From: Pseudomonadota bacterium | GTDB lineage: Bacteria; Verrucomicrobiota; Verrucomicrobiia; Chthoniobacterales; UBA6821 | Length of the DNA stretch: 23,268 bases | NCBI GenBank assembly: GCA_009928265.1 | Contig: RFPR01000012.1 | Span: 1-23,268, forward strand | Reading direction: 5' to 3' | Shown: positions 6,838 through 14,446 of the stretch, piece after piece | Layout: each line of letters begins with the position of its first letter | How positions within the stretch are numbered: the first letter of the stretch is position 1 | Program-made: the position numbers and the translations under genes | Notes under the pieces: generated by a model | Told to the model about the DNA's origin: nothing | The model's database searches: none | What the model saw: only the letters and a program-made list of their open reading frames with translations

Positions 6838-7431
6838 ATGTGCCGCCAATCGTTTTTATACAACGAGGCCGGCCTAAATTTGGGTGTCGTCCTTGCAGCC
6901 CTCATGGCTCTGTGTTCGGCACAGGCCCAGCCAACGGCGGTGATCCGTGTTCCGGTTGTGATTTCCGGGGGGCATGAGACCGATCCGCGTGATCACGGGA
7001 GGCCTGTTGTCCTCGTGGCAGGCGGGTTGGGGGTGGCTCCGGAAGTTTTCCGCGAAGCATTCAGTAGAGTTCAACCGGTAGCTCCGGGAAATTATCCCGA
7101 TCAAGTGCGCGCCCAGCAGAACAAGTCCCTCTTGTTGTCTGCTCTGGGCAAGTACGGAATCACCAACGAGAAACTAGACTTAGTCTCTGATTATTACCGT
7201 TATCAACCGGGAACAACTCATCTCTGGCCTGCCACAGCGGCGGTAATCACGGCGCTTGTGGAAAACGGCAAGGTAACATCCTTTGAAATAACCGATGGAG
7301 GATCGGGCTATTCCTCCCAGCCATTGATTTCAGTGCCAGGGGCAAAGGTTGGGCCGGTGACGGCGCATCTCTACTACGGTCAGGATCTTAAAAAGAACGG
7401 CTCGATTGGATCGGTGACTCTTTCCAGATAA
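6838..7431 (+). CDS. exported conserved hypothetical protein
   Basis: The 197-residue product has a signal peptide (LGVVLAALMALCSAQA, cleavage probably after AQA). Its mature domain contains GGHETDPRDHGRPVVLVAG, VFREAFSRVQP, QNKSLLLSALGKYGITNEKLD and DYYRYQPG. It ends with ITDGGSGYSSQPLISVPG. The last part resembles the 'GGSGY' repeats seen in secreted and phage-structural proteins. I believe close relatives occur in other Verrucomicrobiota, but no function is known to me. The frame is open upstream to 6784, but that part overlaps the preceding gene. The ATG at 6838-6840 follows GGAAG with very short spacing. It lies ahead of the RND efflux genes, 64 bases upstream of the adaptor. Confidence 0.75.
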   Translation: MCRQSFLYNEAGLNLGVVLAALMALCSAQAQPTAVIRVPVVISGGHETDPRDHGRPVVLVAGGLGVAPEVFREAFSRVQPVAPGNYPDQVRAQQNKSLLLSALGKYGITNEKLDLVSDYYRYQPGTTHLWPATAAVITALVENGKVTSFEITDGGSGYSSQPLISVPGAKVGPVTAHLYYGQDLKKNGSIGSVTLSR

Positions 7432-7495
7432 AGGTTTTCCTGCTCTTTACGAGTGCGCTAGTCAATTGAGGGGTATCTCTGTTAATCCCTTATTT

Positions 7496-8761
7496 GTGAA
7501 AATAAATCCGATCCGCTTTGCCGCCACTGCGGGAACTCTAGCTCTTGGCATTGCCCTTCTTTCGTCCTGTAAAAAGGAAGCCGCTGCACCAGCCGCGCAT
7601 CCCCCTGTTCCCGTAACCATTGGCATGGTGATCCAAAAGGATATGCCCAATCATAAAGAGTGGATTGGAAATCTTCAGGGAACGGTCACTTCGCTCGTCA
7701 AGCCGAACGTCTCCGGCAACATCATCCAGCGTTACTACACGGAAGGTAGTGTGGTGAAGCAGGGTGAACCCCTGTTCCAGATCGACCCTGCACCGTTCCA
7801 GGCGGATCTCGACAAGGCCAAAGCCGACCTCGCAACGGCCATCGCCCAAGAGACCAAGGTGCAGCAGGATTTCGTCCGCGCACAGAACCTGCTCGCAGGC
7901 AAGGTGATCAGCGTTCAGGAGTTCCAGAACCAGCAGCAGAACTATCAGGCAATGGTCGCCCAAGTGGCAGCCAAGCAGGCCGCCGTCCAATCGTCGCAGG
8001 TAAATCTCGACTTTACCAAGATCGTGGCCCCGATCGACGGCATGGCCGGCCTTGCCAACTACGAGGTGGGCACCTATGTCAGTCCGACCTCAGCGCAGCC
8101 CCTCACGACCATCGTGGCGATCGACCCGATCAAAGTTGTCTTCCAGGTGGGGCAGGACGACTACCTAAGCCTGATTGCTGGAAGTCTCAAGGATCCCTCC
8201 AACGCCGAAAAACAGAAACAGGAGGATCGCTCGGCCGGCATGCAGATGATCCTTTCCGACGGCACGGTTTACCCCCAGAAGGGCACCTTCCGTGCGGCCA
8301 ACAACCAGATCAGCACGCAGACCGGATCGATCACCGTGGAGGGGAACTTCCCGAACCCCGGCATGCTGCTCAAGCCAGGGCTCTTTGCCAGGGTCCAGGC
8401 GACCGTCGGCGTCCAAAACAACGCCCTTGTGGTGCCGCTCGACGCTGTCATCACGATCCAGAACCTTCATCAACTCGCCGTGGTCGGACCCGACAACAAG
8501 GTGTCGATCCGCAACGTGAATGTCAGTTTTATGACACGCCAGGAGGCGGTCATCACCTCTGGTGTTTCGGCGGACGAGAAAATCGTCGTCCAGGGAATTC
8601 AGAAGGTGACCGACGGCTGTTCTGTGATGCCCTTGCCAGCCGCGCCTCCCTCTTCTGCAATGCCTGGCCCTACGATCCAGGAACAAATGACTTCGAAAAA
8701 TATCCCTTCCGCCGCTGGCCGGAATCCTCAGTCCTCCGCTGGCGGCGCGGCTAAGCAGTAA
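7496..8761 (+). CDS. RND efflux periplasmic adaptor subunit, lipoprotein
   Basis: This membrane-fusion protein links an inner-membrane RND pump to an outer-membrane channel. From the GTG at 7496 it reads MKINPIR, then a hydrophobic stretch and the lipobox LSSC followed by KKEAAAP, so it should be lipid-anchored in the periplasm. Order of domains: a beta-barrel strand near EWIGNLQGTVTSLVKP, a lipoyl half-domain (GSVVKQGEPLFQID), a helical hairpin (FQADLDKAKADLATA to AKQAAVQSSQVNL), the second lipoyl half (FTKIVAPIDGMAG), and a C-terminal barrel and membrane-proximal domain (NPGMLLKPGLFARV, VVQGIQKV). The AcrA/MexA type is clear at 421 residues. A TTG at 7466 would add ten residues and cannot be excluded. 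The pump gene follows after 32 bases. Confidence 0.92.
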   Translation: MKINPIRFAATAGTLALGIALLSSCKKEAAAPAAHPPVPVTIGMVIQKDMPNHKEWIGNLQGTVTSLVKPNVSGNIIQRYYTEGSVVKQGEPLFQIDPAPFQADLDKAKADLATAIAQETKVQQDFVRAQNLLAGKVISVQEFQNQQQNYQAMVAQVAAKQAAVQSSQVNLDFTKIVAPIDGMAGLANYEVGTYVSPTSAQPLTTIVAIDPIKVVFQVGQDDYLSLIAGSLKDPSNAEKQKQEDRSAGMQMILSDGTVYPQKGTFRAANNQISTQTGSITVEGNFPNPGMLLKPGLFARVQATVGVQNNALVVPLDAVITIQNLHQLAVVGPDNKVSIRNVNVSFMTRQEAVITSGVSADEKIVVQGIQKVTDGCSVMPLPAAPPSSAMPGPTIQEQMTSKNIPSAAGRNPQSSAGGAAKQ

Positions 8762-8793
8762 ACCGCCTCCACGGCATCTAGTACCAGCCCGTC

Positions 8794-11700
8794 ATGGCAA
8801 AATTTTTCATCAACCGGCCCATCGTGGCCATGGTCATCGCGATCATCACGGTGATCCTCGGCGTGGTCTGCCTGCTGGGACTGCCCGTCTCCCAGTTCCC
8901 GAATATCGTCCCGCCACAGATTCAGGTTGCGGCCACCTATCCCGGTGCCGACGCAGTCACCGTGAAGCAGGCCGTGGCGACACCGATCGAGCAGCAGGTC
9001 AACGGTGTCGATAACATGCAGTACATGTACTCCCTGAACTCCAGTTCCGGGCAGTCGCAGCTTAATGTCATCTTTGCCAACAATACGGTTCCAACGACCG
9101 ACCAGATTCTTACCCAGATCCGCCAGGCTCAGGCGCAGTCCCAGCTCCCCCAGCAGGTGGTCAAGCAGGGCATCAATGTCATCAAGACTTCGCCCTCGCC
9201 GCTGATCTGTTTCGCCCTTTACACCGACGACGACCGCTATGACTCGGTGTTTCTCGCCAATTACGCCTACGTCAACATCGTCAATCCGCTTACCCGTCTG
9301 ACCGGCATCGCGAGTGTCACGGTCTTTGGCGCAGGAACCTACGCAATGCGCCTGTGGCTTGATCCTGCGAAGCTCGCCAACTTCAATATCACGACCCAGG
9401 AGGTCTACGACGCGGTCAACCAGCAGAACACCGTCAATCCCTCCGGTCAGACCGGCGCCGAGCCGGTCCCTCCCGGCCAGCAGATGACCTTCACGGTCCG
9501 CGCCCCGGGTCGTCTGGTCACCGAGGAACAGTTTGCCAATATCGTTATCCGCGCCGATCAGAACGGCTCCATTGTTAAGGTCAAGGACGTGGCCCGCGTG
9601 GAGCTTGGCGCCCAGACCTACAACATCGCCGGACGGTTCAATGGCCATCCCGCCACCATTGTTGCGGTCTATCAACTCCCCGGTAGCAATGCACTCCAGG
9701 TGGCGGATATGGCCCGCAAGCTCATGAACTCCTATGTCCCGACCTTCCCTGCGGGACTGAAGATGAAGACGGCTCTCGACACCACGCTGGCCGTCACGGC
9801 CAGCATGGATGACATCAAGAAGACCCTCGTCGAGGCGATGATCCTCGTGCTGATCGTGGTCTTTGTCTTTCTGCAGAATTGGCGTGCGACCCTGATCCCG
9901 GCACTCGCCGTACCGGTTTCCCTAGTGGGTACCTTTGCTCTCTTCCCTCTCTTCGGGTTCTCGTTGAACACCCTCTCGCTATTCGGTCTTGTGCTGGCGA
10001 TCGGTTTGGTCGTCGACGACGCCATTGTCGTGGTCGAAGCGATCGAACATCACATCGAGGAGGGGCTCTCGCCGAAGGAAGCCGCCGCAAAGGCGATGGA
10101 GCAAGTGACTGGGCCGCTGGTGGCAACGGCCCTCATCCTCTCCGCTGTCTTCATCCCGACCGTCTTCCTGCCCGGCATCACCGGCGGCCTTTATCAGCAG
10201 TTTGCCCTCACAATCTCGATTTCGGTCATTATCTCGACCTTCAACGCGCTCAGCCTGAGTCCCGCTCTCGGTGCCCTGCTCCTGCGTCCGCGCAAGGAGG
10301 TGGGGGGACCCCTTGGAGCCTTCTACCGCGCCTTTAACCGTGTCTTTGACGCCGGGCGGAACAAATACATCGGCACATGCCGCTTCCTCCTGCGGAAGAC
10401 CATTGTGGCCGGACTTCTGCTCGCCGGCATGGTGGCCCTCTCCGGATTCTTTGGATCGAAACTTCCACCCTCCTTTGTTCCTGAGGAGGACAATGGCTAT
10501 CTCTATGCCTTCTCCCAGCTCCCGAATGCCTCCTCTCAGCAGAGGACGGACGCGGTTTCCAAGCAGGTCGCCGAAATCGTCAGCAAGATTCCCGGCGTCG
10601 ACCATGTGACCACCATCGTCGGGTTCAACCTGCTTTCCGGTGTCCAGAATACCTACAGTGCCTTCTACTTCATCACGCTCAAGCCGTGGGAAGAACGCAC
10701 CAAGCCAGGTGAGGACGCCTTTGGTCTGTTGCGCACAATCAATCAGAAGATTGCTCCTGTGCCCGGCGCGATCAACTTCGCCTTCCCGCCGCCGGCGATC
10801 CCCGGCATCGGAACCTCGGGCGGCACGACTTTCATCCTTGAGGATCGTCTCGGCACGGATCCGAACTTCCTGCCCACCAATGCGGCCAAGTTCATGGCCG
10901 CGATCAAGAAGCGTCCCGAGGTCGGTTCGGTGACAACGACCTATCTCCCGTCGGTGCCGCAGATCTCGATGACCATCGATCCGGCCATGTGCATGATGCT
11001 GGGGGTCGACCTCCACGAGGCTTACTCCACGCTCCAGGCGTTCCTTGGCGGTATTCCGGTCAATTACTTCAACCGCTTCAACCTCCAGTACTATTGCTAT
11101 ATCCAGGCAGAGGGGGCGGCCCGCACCGATCCGAAGGGGGCTTCCCTCTTCTACGTGCGCAACAAGAACGGCGATCCGGTTCCGCTCTCGAGTCTCCTGC
11201 AGGTGAAGCAGATCACGGGTCCAGAGTTCGTGATGCGCTTCAACATGTATGACTGCGCGCAGATCAACATCAACAGCGCTCCTGGCGTCAGCACTGGCCA
11301 GGTCATGAAGGCCCTTGAGGAGACCTTCAAGGAGACGATGCCTGAAGGGATGGGTTTTGATTACTTCGGGATGTCTTTTGAGGAAAAACTCGCGGCGCAG
11401 GGGATCCCTCCTGCGGCAATCTTTGCCCTGTCCCTGCTATTCGTATTCCTCATCCTGGCGGCACAATATGAGAGTTGGTCGCTCCCGATGAGCGTCCTCT
11501 TCTGCACGCCGATCGCCGTTTTCGGCGCGGTCGCGATGCTCTTTGTCCGGAAGATGGACAATGACGTCTATGCTCAGATCGGTCTCATCATGCTCATTGG
11601 TCTGGCGGCCAAGAACGCAATCCTGATCGTGGAGTTTGCGAAGGAAGAGGTGGAAAAGGGGCTTTCCGTCATCGATGCTGCCCTCGACGCCGCCAAACTC

Positions 11701-11931
11701 CGTCTCCGCCCGATCCTGATGACCGCCTTCGCCTTCATCCTTGGCTGCGTTCCCTTGGCAATTGCCACCGGATCGGGTGCCGTGTCGCGCCGTGTCCTGG
11801 GTTCCACCGTGGTCGGTGGTATGCTCGCCTCCACCCTGATTGCTATCTTCATCGTCCCGGTCTGCTTCAAGTGGTTTGAAAAGGGGAAGGTGGAAGAGGG
11901 GGGCGGGGAAGTTAAAAAAGTGGAAGGTTAA
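8794..11931 (+). CDS. RND multidrug efflux pump, HAE1 (AcrB-like) family
   Basis: The 1045-residue inner-membrane transporter exports hydrophobic or amphipathic compounds using proton influx. It begins MAKFFINRPIVAMVIAII, with TM1 at about 9-31. PGADAVTVKQAVATPIEQQV follows, in the first porter domain. The proton relay is intact: D408 and D409 in GLVVDDAIVVVE (TM4) and K940 in GLAAKNAILIVEFAKE (TM10), the same position as in E. coli AcrB. Two homologous halves with large periplasmic loops and length typical of AcrB support a homotrimer. The last codons (KGKVEEGGGEVKKVEG) run into a purine-rich tandem repeat and are probably not functional. No TolC-type channel gene and no TetR-type regulator lies nearby, so the outer channel must be encoded elsewhere. 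Confidence 0.96.
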   Translation: MAKFFINRPIVAMVIAIITVILGVVCLLGLPVSQFPNIVPPQIQVAATYPGADAVTVKQAVATPIEQQVNGVDNMQYMYSLNSSSGQSQLNVIFANNTVPTTDQILTQIRQAQAQSQLPQQVVKQGINVIKTSPSPLICFALYTDDDRYDSVFLANYAYVNIVNPLTRLTGIASVTVFGAGTYAMRLWLDPAKLANFNITTQEVYDAVNQQNTVNPSGQTGAEPVPPGQQMTFTVRAPGRLVTEEQFANIVIRADQNGSIVKVKDVARVELGAQTYNIAGRFNGHPATIVAVYQLPGSNALQVADMARKLMNSYVPTFPAGLKMKTALDTTLAVTASMDDIKKTLVEAMILVLIVVFVFLQNWRATLIPALAVPVSLVGTFALFPLFGFSLNTLSLFGLVLAIGLVVDDAIVVVEAIEHHIEEGLSPKEAAAKAMEQVTGPLVATALILSAVFIPTVFLPGITGGLYQQFALTISISVIISTFNALSLSPALGALLLRPRKEVGGPLGAFYRAFNRVFDAGRNKYIGTCRFLLRKTIVAGLLLAGMVALSGFFGSKLPPSFVPEEDNGYLYAFSQLPNASSQQRTDAVSKQVAEIVSKIPGVDHVTTIVGFNLLSGVQNTYSAFYFITLKPWEERTKPGEDAFGLLRTINQKIAPVPGAINFAFPPPAIPGIGTSGGTTFILEDRLGTDPNFLPTNAAKFMAAIKKRPEVGSVTTTYLPSVPQISMTIDPAMCMMLGVDLHEAYSTLQAFLGGIPVNYFNRFNLQYYCYIQAEGAARTDPKGASLFYVRNKNGDPVPLSSLLQVKQITGPEFVMRFNMYDCAQININSAPGVSTGQVMKALEETFKETMPEGMGFDYFGMSFEEKLAAQGIPPAAIFALSLLFVFLILAAQYESWSLPMSVLFCTPIAVFGAVAMLFVRKMDNDVYAQIGLIMLIGLAAKNAILIVEFAKEEVEKGLSVIDAALDAAKLRLRPILMTAFAFILGCVPLAIATGSGAVSRRVLGSTVVGGMLASTLIAIFIVPVCFKWFEKGKVEEGGGEVKKVEG

Positions 11932-11936
11932 AAAGT
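11907..11936. repeat. two imperfect 15-base tandem units at the end of the RND pump gene
   Basis: GGAAGTTAAAAAAGT (11907-11921) is followed directly by GGAAGGTTAAAAAGT (11922-11936). The pair spans the pump's stop codon (TAA at 11929-11931), so the repeat supplies the last codons of the protein. It belongs with the other purine-rich short-period repeats at gene junctions in this window. Confidence 0.6.
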
Positions 11937-11978
11937 GACAAGGGTCGTGAACACCTCACGGGCTTTTGATCCTTGTCA
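11936..11978 (+). terminator. stem-loop after the RND pump gene, probable terminator
   Basis: TGACAAGG (11936-11943) pairs with CCTTGTCA (11971-11978). Inside it CGTGA (11946-11950) pairs with TCACG (11956-11960) around a 5-base loop, followed by GGCTTTTG. The inner stem plus T-run looks like a weak intrinsic terminator, and the outer arms could lengthen it. It sits 4 bases after the pump stop codon, which fits the end of the efflux transcript. Confidence 0.55.
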
Positions 11979-11995
11979 TTAAACTCTGCTAGAGG
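11966..11995 (+). promoter_or_regulatory. weak candidate promoter for the HdeD-like gene
   Basis: TTGATC (11966-11971) and TAGAGG (11990-11995) are separated by 18 bases and end 14 bases before the ATG. Both boxes are only partial sigma-70 matches, and the first overlaps the preceding stem-loop. A start here would give a very short leader. I list it because a similar layout (TTGACG, 18 bases, TAGCGT) precedes the BamD-like gene. Confidence 0.25.
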
Positions 11996-12009
11996 CATCA
12001 CAGAGTCGT

Positions 12010-12564
12010 ATGGATTCCTCAACATCTCCCATTCCCCAGATCCCAGTTCCTCACGTTGCCCGCGGTTGGGCCATAGCCGGCGGCCTCGCTATGATGCTAC
12101 TCGGCTTTTTTGCCCTGACGTACGAGATTGTGACGACCGCAGCCGTTGCCACCTTCATAGGTTGTGTCCTGATGTTTGGATGCGCCTTTCAGTTCATTAA
12201 GGTCTTCACCATCGGCGGGTGGAAGAGTCATCTCTGGTATGCCATCGTCGCGATCGCCTACGGTGTGGCCGGTTATGTCTTCATTGCTCATCCTTTCAAG
12301 GCAGCCGTGGCCTTCACCCTCTTCCTGGGTTGGGCCATCATGATCGGTGGCATCTTCCGCTGCTTCCTGGCCTTCCGGATGCGTCATCATCGCGGGGCCG
12401 GTTGGATCCTCTTCAGTTCCGCAATTTCCATACTTCTCGGCGGCCTCATCATTTCCCAGTGGCCTGCCACCGGCTTCTACATCCTTGGTCTCTTCCTTGG
12501 AGTGGAGCTGATTTTCGCTGGTGTCGGTTGGCTGGGACTAGGGCTTGCCTCAAAGAACGCCTAA
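12010..12564 (+). CDS. HdeD family (DUF308) membrane protein
   Basis: The 184-residue protein is almost entirely membrane-embedded. Six hydrophobic segments lie at roughly 18-38, 42-62, 75-95, 98-118, 130-150 and 154-176. Short polar loops between them include WKSHL, HPFKA and RMRHHRGAG. Repeated Gly-rich 'GWAIMIGGIFR' style turns and the internal duplication are typical of the HdeD/DUF308 family. E. coli HdeD is linked to acid resistance; elsewhere the function is unknown, so only the family is claimed. The start ATG at 12010 has no Shine-Dalgarno. It stands alone between two stem-loops and probably forms its own transcript. Confidence 0.88.
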   Translation: MDSSTSPIPQIPVPHVARGWAIAGGLAMMLLGFFALTYEIVTTAAVATFIGCVLMFGCAFQFIKVFTIGGWKSHLWYAIVAIAYGVAGYVFIAHPFKAAVAFTLFLGWAIMIGGIFRCFLAFRMRHHRGAGWILFSSAISILLGGLIISQWPATGFYILGLFLGVELIFAGVGWLGLGLASKNA

Positions 12565-12580
12565 TCTTTTCCATGCGGGG

Positions 12581-12603
12581 GGCCTTCCGTTGTCCGGAAG
12601 GCC
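12581..12603 (+). terminator. GC-rich hairpin after the HdeD-like gene
   Basis: GGCCTTCCG (12581-12589) and CGGAAGGCC (12595-12603) form a perfect 9-pair stem with a 5-base loop, 17 bases after the stop codon. No immediate T-run follows, only TTCTCTT a few bases on. It is probably the 3' end of the hdeD-like transcript, either a terminator or an mRNA-protecting hairpin. Confidence 0.6.
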
Positions 12604-12615
12604 TAACCCGTTCTC

Positions 12616-12655
12616 TTGACGCTCCCCCCGCTCCTTCCCTAGCGTCAGGGTTTTT
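12616..12655 (+). promoter_or_regulatory. candidate promoter inside an inverted repeat upstream of the BamD-like gene
   Basis: TTGACG (12616-12621) and TAGCGT (12640-12645) have the 18-base spacing of a sigma-70 promoter. Both hexamers sit within an inverted repeat, TGACGCT (12617-12623) against AGCGTCA (12641-12647), which is followed by GGGTTTTT. The element can therefore be read as a promoter with a very short leader before the ATG at 12659, or as an intrinsic terminator. I favour a promoter because a gene starts immediately after and another hairpin already ends the upstream gene. Confidence 0.4.
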
Positions 12656-12658
12656 CCA

Positions 12659-13894
12659 ATGAATTCATTCCGGTTAACAAACGCCTTCGGGGGAGGTTTG
12701 TTCGTTTTCCTTCTTTCCCTTGCTCTTCTGGAGGCTGGAGCAGGTATGATCCATGCCCAATCCGAGGGGCTCGTGAAGTCCAAGCCTATCGAAAATCAGT
12801 TTTTTCCGGAAGGCTCGGCGACCGACCAGCTAGCTAACGCCGATTCCTTCGCGGATAGCGGAGACGCGGAAAAGGCGATTACTGTCTACCGCTATGTTGC
12901 CCGCACGTACCCCAAGAGCAGTGAGGCACCAAAAGCCCAGTTCCGTCTCGCCAAGCAGCTACGACAGAAAGGGGATTTCGAGGCTTCATTCAAGGAGTAC
13001 CAGAATCTTCTGCAAAAGTATCCGCAGACTCCGGATTTCGAGTCCGCTGTCTCCGAGCAGATCGAGATTGCCAACGCATTCCTGAAGGGGAAAAGGGTCA
13101 AGTTCCTCGGGATCCCCATGGTTCCCTCGATGGAGCGAGCCGAGGAGATGTACATCTCAATTCTGAAGATGGCTCCCTATAGCAAGCACGCACCCATTAC
13201 CCAGTTTAATCTGGCCCTCGCCATGGAGAAGCAAGGCAAGGCCCAAGAGGCGATCTCCGCCTATCAGAAACTCATCGACAAATATCCAAATAGCCCTGTC
13301 TGCGATGATGCCCAATATCAGATCGGCTATGTCTATCAGCGACTCGGAATGGATGGTAAATCCCAAGATCTCTCAGCCCTCAAGGAGTCCCAGAACAATT
13401 ATCAGGATTTCCTACTCCAGTATCCAAACAGTGAAAAAGCCAAGCAGGCCGACGACAACATGAAGAAAATGACGTCTCGTGAGGCTGGAGACACGCTGCG
13501 GATCGCTCGGTTCTACGATTTCAACAAGGATTTCAAGGCGGCCTCCATCTATTACAACGACGTGATCCGTCGCTTCCCGCAGACGGCCGACTCCTCTGCT
13601 GCCAAGACCCGTCTTGATGAGCTAAAGGCCCTCTATGGTGAGGATGCCCTCCGCGTTGGTCAGGAACGTCCTGAGAACGGGGAGCGCCTTGCTGAGAAAA
13701 AGCGCTTGGAAGCTCAGGTCGAGTCAACGGCGTTGGCCAACTACAATGGCCCTCCCAAAAAAGAGATCGTTGGCGAGGATCAGACTCTTCCTCAACCAAA
13801 GATGAAGGGTGATGTAAGGGATGCACAGCCGATCCCCTTGCAGGAACCAGCTGCCCAACAGCCGCCCCAGAAGACTCCTCCAGCCCAGCAATGA
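12659..13894 (+). CDS. BamD-like outer membrane assembly factor, TPR protein
   Basis: The 411-residue exported protein has a signal peptide (GLFVFLLSLALLEAGAG, cleavage probably after IHA). Tetratricopeptide units follow: about 56-122 (GDAEKAITVYRYVARTYPKS, GDFEASFKEYQNLLQKYP), 160-250 (QAQ-poor linker, then GKAQEAISAYQKLIDKYPNS) and about 285-325 (FKAASIYYNDVIRRFPQT). This fits BamD/YfiO, the TPR component of the BAM complex that inserts outer-membrane beta-barrels. Two features differ from E. coli BamD (about 245 residues). There is no lipobox cysteine in the signal peptide, and there is a long Pro/Gln-rich tail (PAAQQPPQKTPPAQQ). The stop overlaps the LptE-like start by four bases (ATGA), so the two are coupled. 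A general TPR periplasmic protein is the alternative. Confidence 0.82.
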   Translation: MNSFRLTNAFGGGLFVFLLSLALLEAGAGMIHAQSEGLVKSKPIENQFFPEGSATDQLANADSFADSGDAEKAITVYRYVARTYPKSSEAPKAQFRLAKQLRQKGDFEASFKEYQNLLQKYPQTPDFESAVSEQIEIANAFLKGKRVKFLGIPMVPSMERAEEMYISILKMAPYSKHAPITQFNLALAMEKQGKAQEAISAYQKLIDKYPNSPVCDDAQYQIGYVYQRLGMDGKSQDLSALKESQNNYQDFLLQYPNSEKAKQADDNMKKMTSREAGDTLRIARFYDFNKDFKAASIYYNDVIRRFPQTADSSAAKTRLDELKALYGEDALRVGQERPENGERLAEKKRLEAQVESTALANYNGPPKKEIVGEDQTLPQPKMKGDVRDAQPIPLQEPAAQQPPQKTPPAQQ

Positions 13895-14418
13895 TTCCAA
13901 TGATCTCTAGGGCCCTTCTTATCCCACTGTTTCTCTCACTTGCCGGGTGTGGTTATCACCTTGGGGAAATCAAGCCGACGCCAATGCGACGCGTCACCAC
14001 GATCGCCGTGCCGACTTTCAAGAACAAGACGCTCCTTCCCCGGCTCGAGGCGCAGACAGCCGATGCCGTCGCCAAGCAGTTCCAGCAGGATGGCACCTAC
14101 CGGATTGAATCTTCCGACCGTGCGGATGCCATCGTGGAGGGAACAATTGTTTCGGTGGATCGCCAGCCGATGCGTATTTTTGCCAGCAACGTCCTCCAGA
14201 CGTCCGAATTTGAACTGACGCTGCGTGTCAAATACCGGGTGATCGATCGAGTGACCGGGGCTGTGCTGATGGAGGGTACGGCCGTGGGTGTGACCCCGTT
14301 CTTCAGTGAGGCCGATCTGGTCAATTCCGATCTCGTTACCAATCAGAACATGAACTATCCGATTGCCGCACAGCGCATGGCCCAAAATTTGGTCAGCAAA
14401 GTTGCGGAGGGTTGGTAG
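13891..14418 (+). CDS. lptE: LptE family LPS-assembly lipoprotein
   Basis: The 175-residue product starts MIPMISRALLIPLFLSLAGC, a signal peptide with a lipobox and lipidated Cys20, then GYHLGE. It continues with RRVTTIAVPTFKNKTLLPRLE, a helix ending TADAVAKQFQQDGTY, and strands ADAIVEGTIVSVDR and EFELTLRVKYRVIDR. This alpha/beta layout and the GCGYHL start are typical of LptE, the lipoprotein plug of the LptD channel that inserts lipopolysaccharide at the outer membrane. It overlaps the BamD-like gene by four bases, pairing two outer-membrane assembly factors in one transcript. An ATG at 13900 is a possible alternative start. LptD is not in the window. Confidence 0.86.
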   Translation: MIPMISRALLIPLFLSLAGCGYHLGEIKPTPMRRVTTIAVPTFKNKTLLPRLEAQTADAVAKQFQQDGTYRIESSDRADAIVEGTIVSVDRQPMRIFASNVLQTSEFELTLRVKYRVIDRVTGAVLMEGTAVGVTPFFSEADLVNSDLVTNQNMNYPIAAQRMAQNLVSKVAEGW

Positions 14419-14425
14419 GCCGAAC

Positions 14426-14446
14426 AGGTTGAAGGTGGAAGCATTG
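14426..14446. repeat. short heptad-phased purine repeat carrying the rsmI ribosome-binding site
   Basis: AGGTTGA, AGGTGGA and AGCATTG run in phase through the spacer between lptE and rsmI. The sequence AAGGTGG (14432-14438) within it lies five bases before the TTG at 14444, so the repeat may itself provide the rsmI Shine-Dalgarno. Three units are few, so the repeat call is tentative. Confidence 0.4.

Noticed and set aside
7466..7495. TTG start for the RND adaptor
   Set aside because: Possible, but the GTG at 7496 gives a more typical lipoprotein signal peptide, and no ribosome-binding site supports the TTG.
8728..11016. Long minus-strand open frames opposite the RND pump (315 and 345 codons)
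   Set aside because: They lie antisense to a clearly real transporter gene, have low-complexity Arg/Asp/Gly-rich translations and no recognisable motif; GC-rich third positions create such frames.
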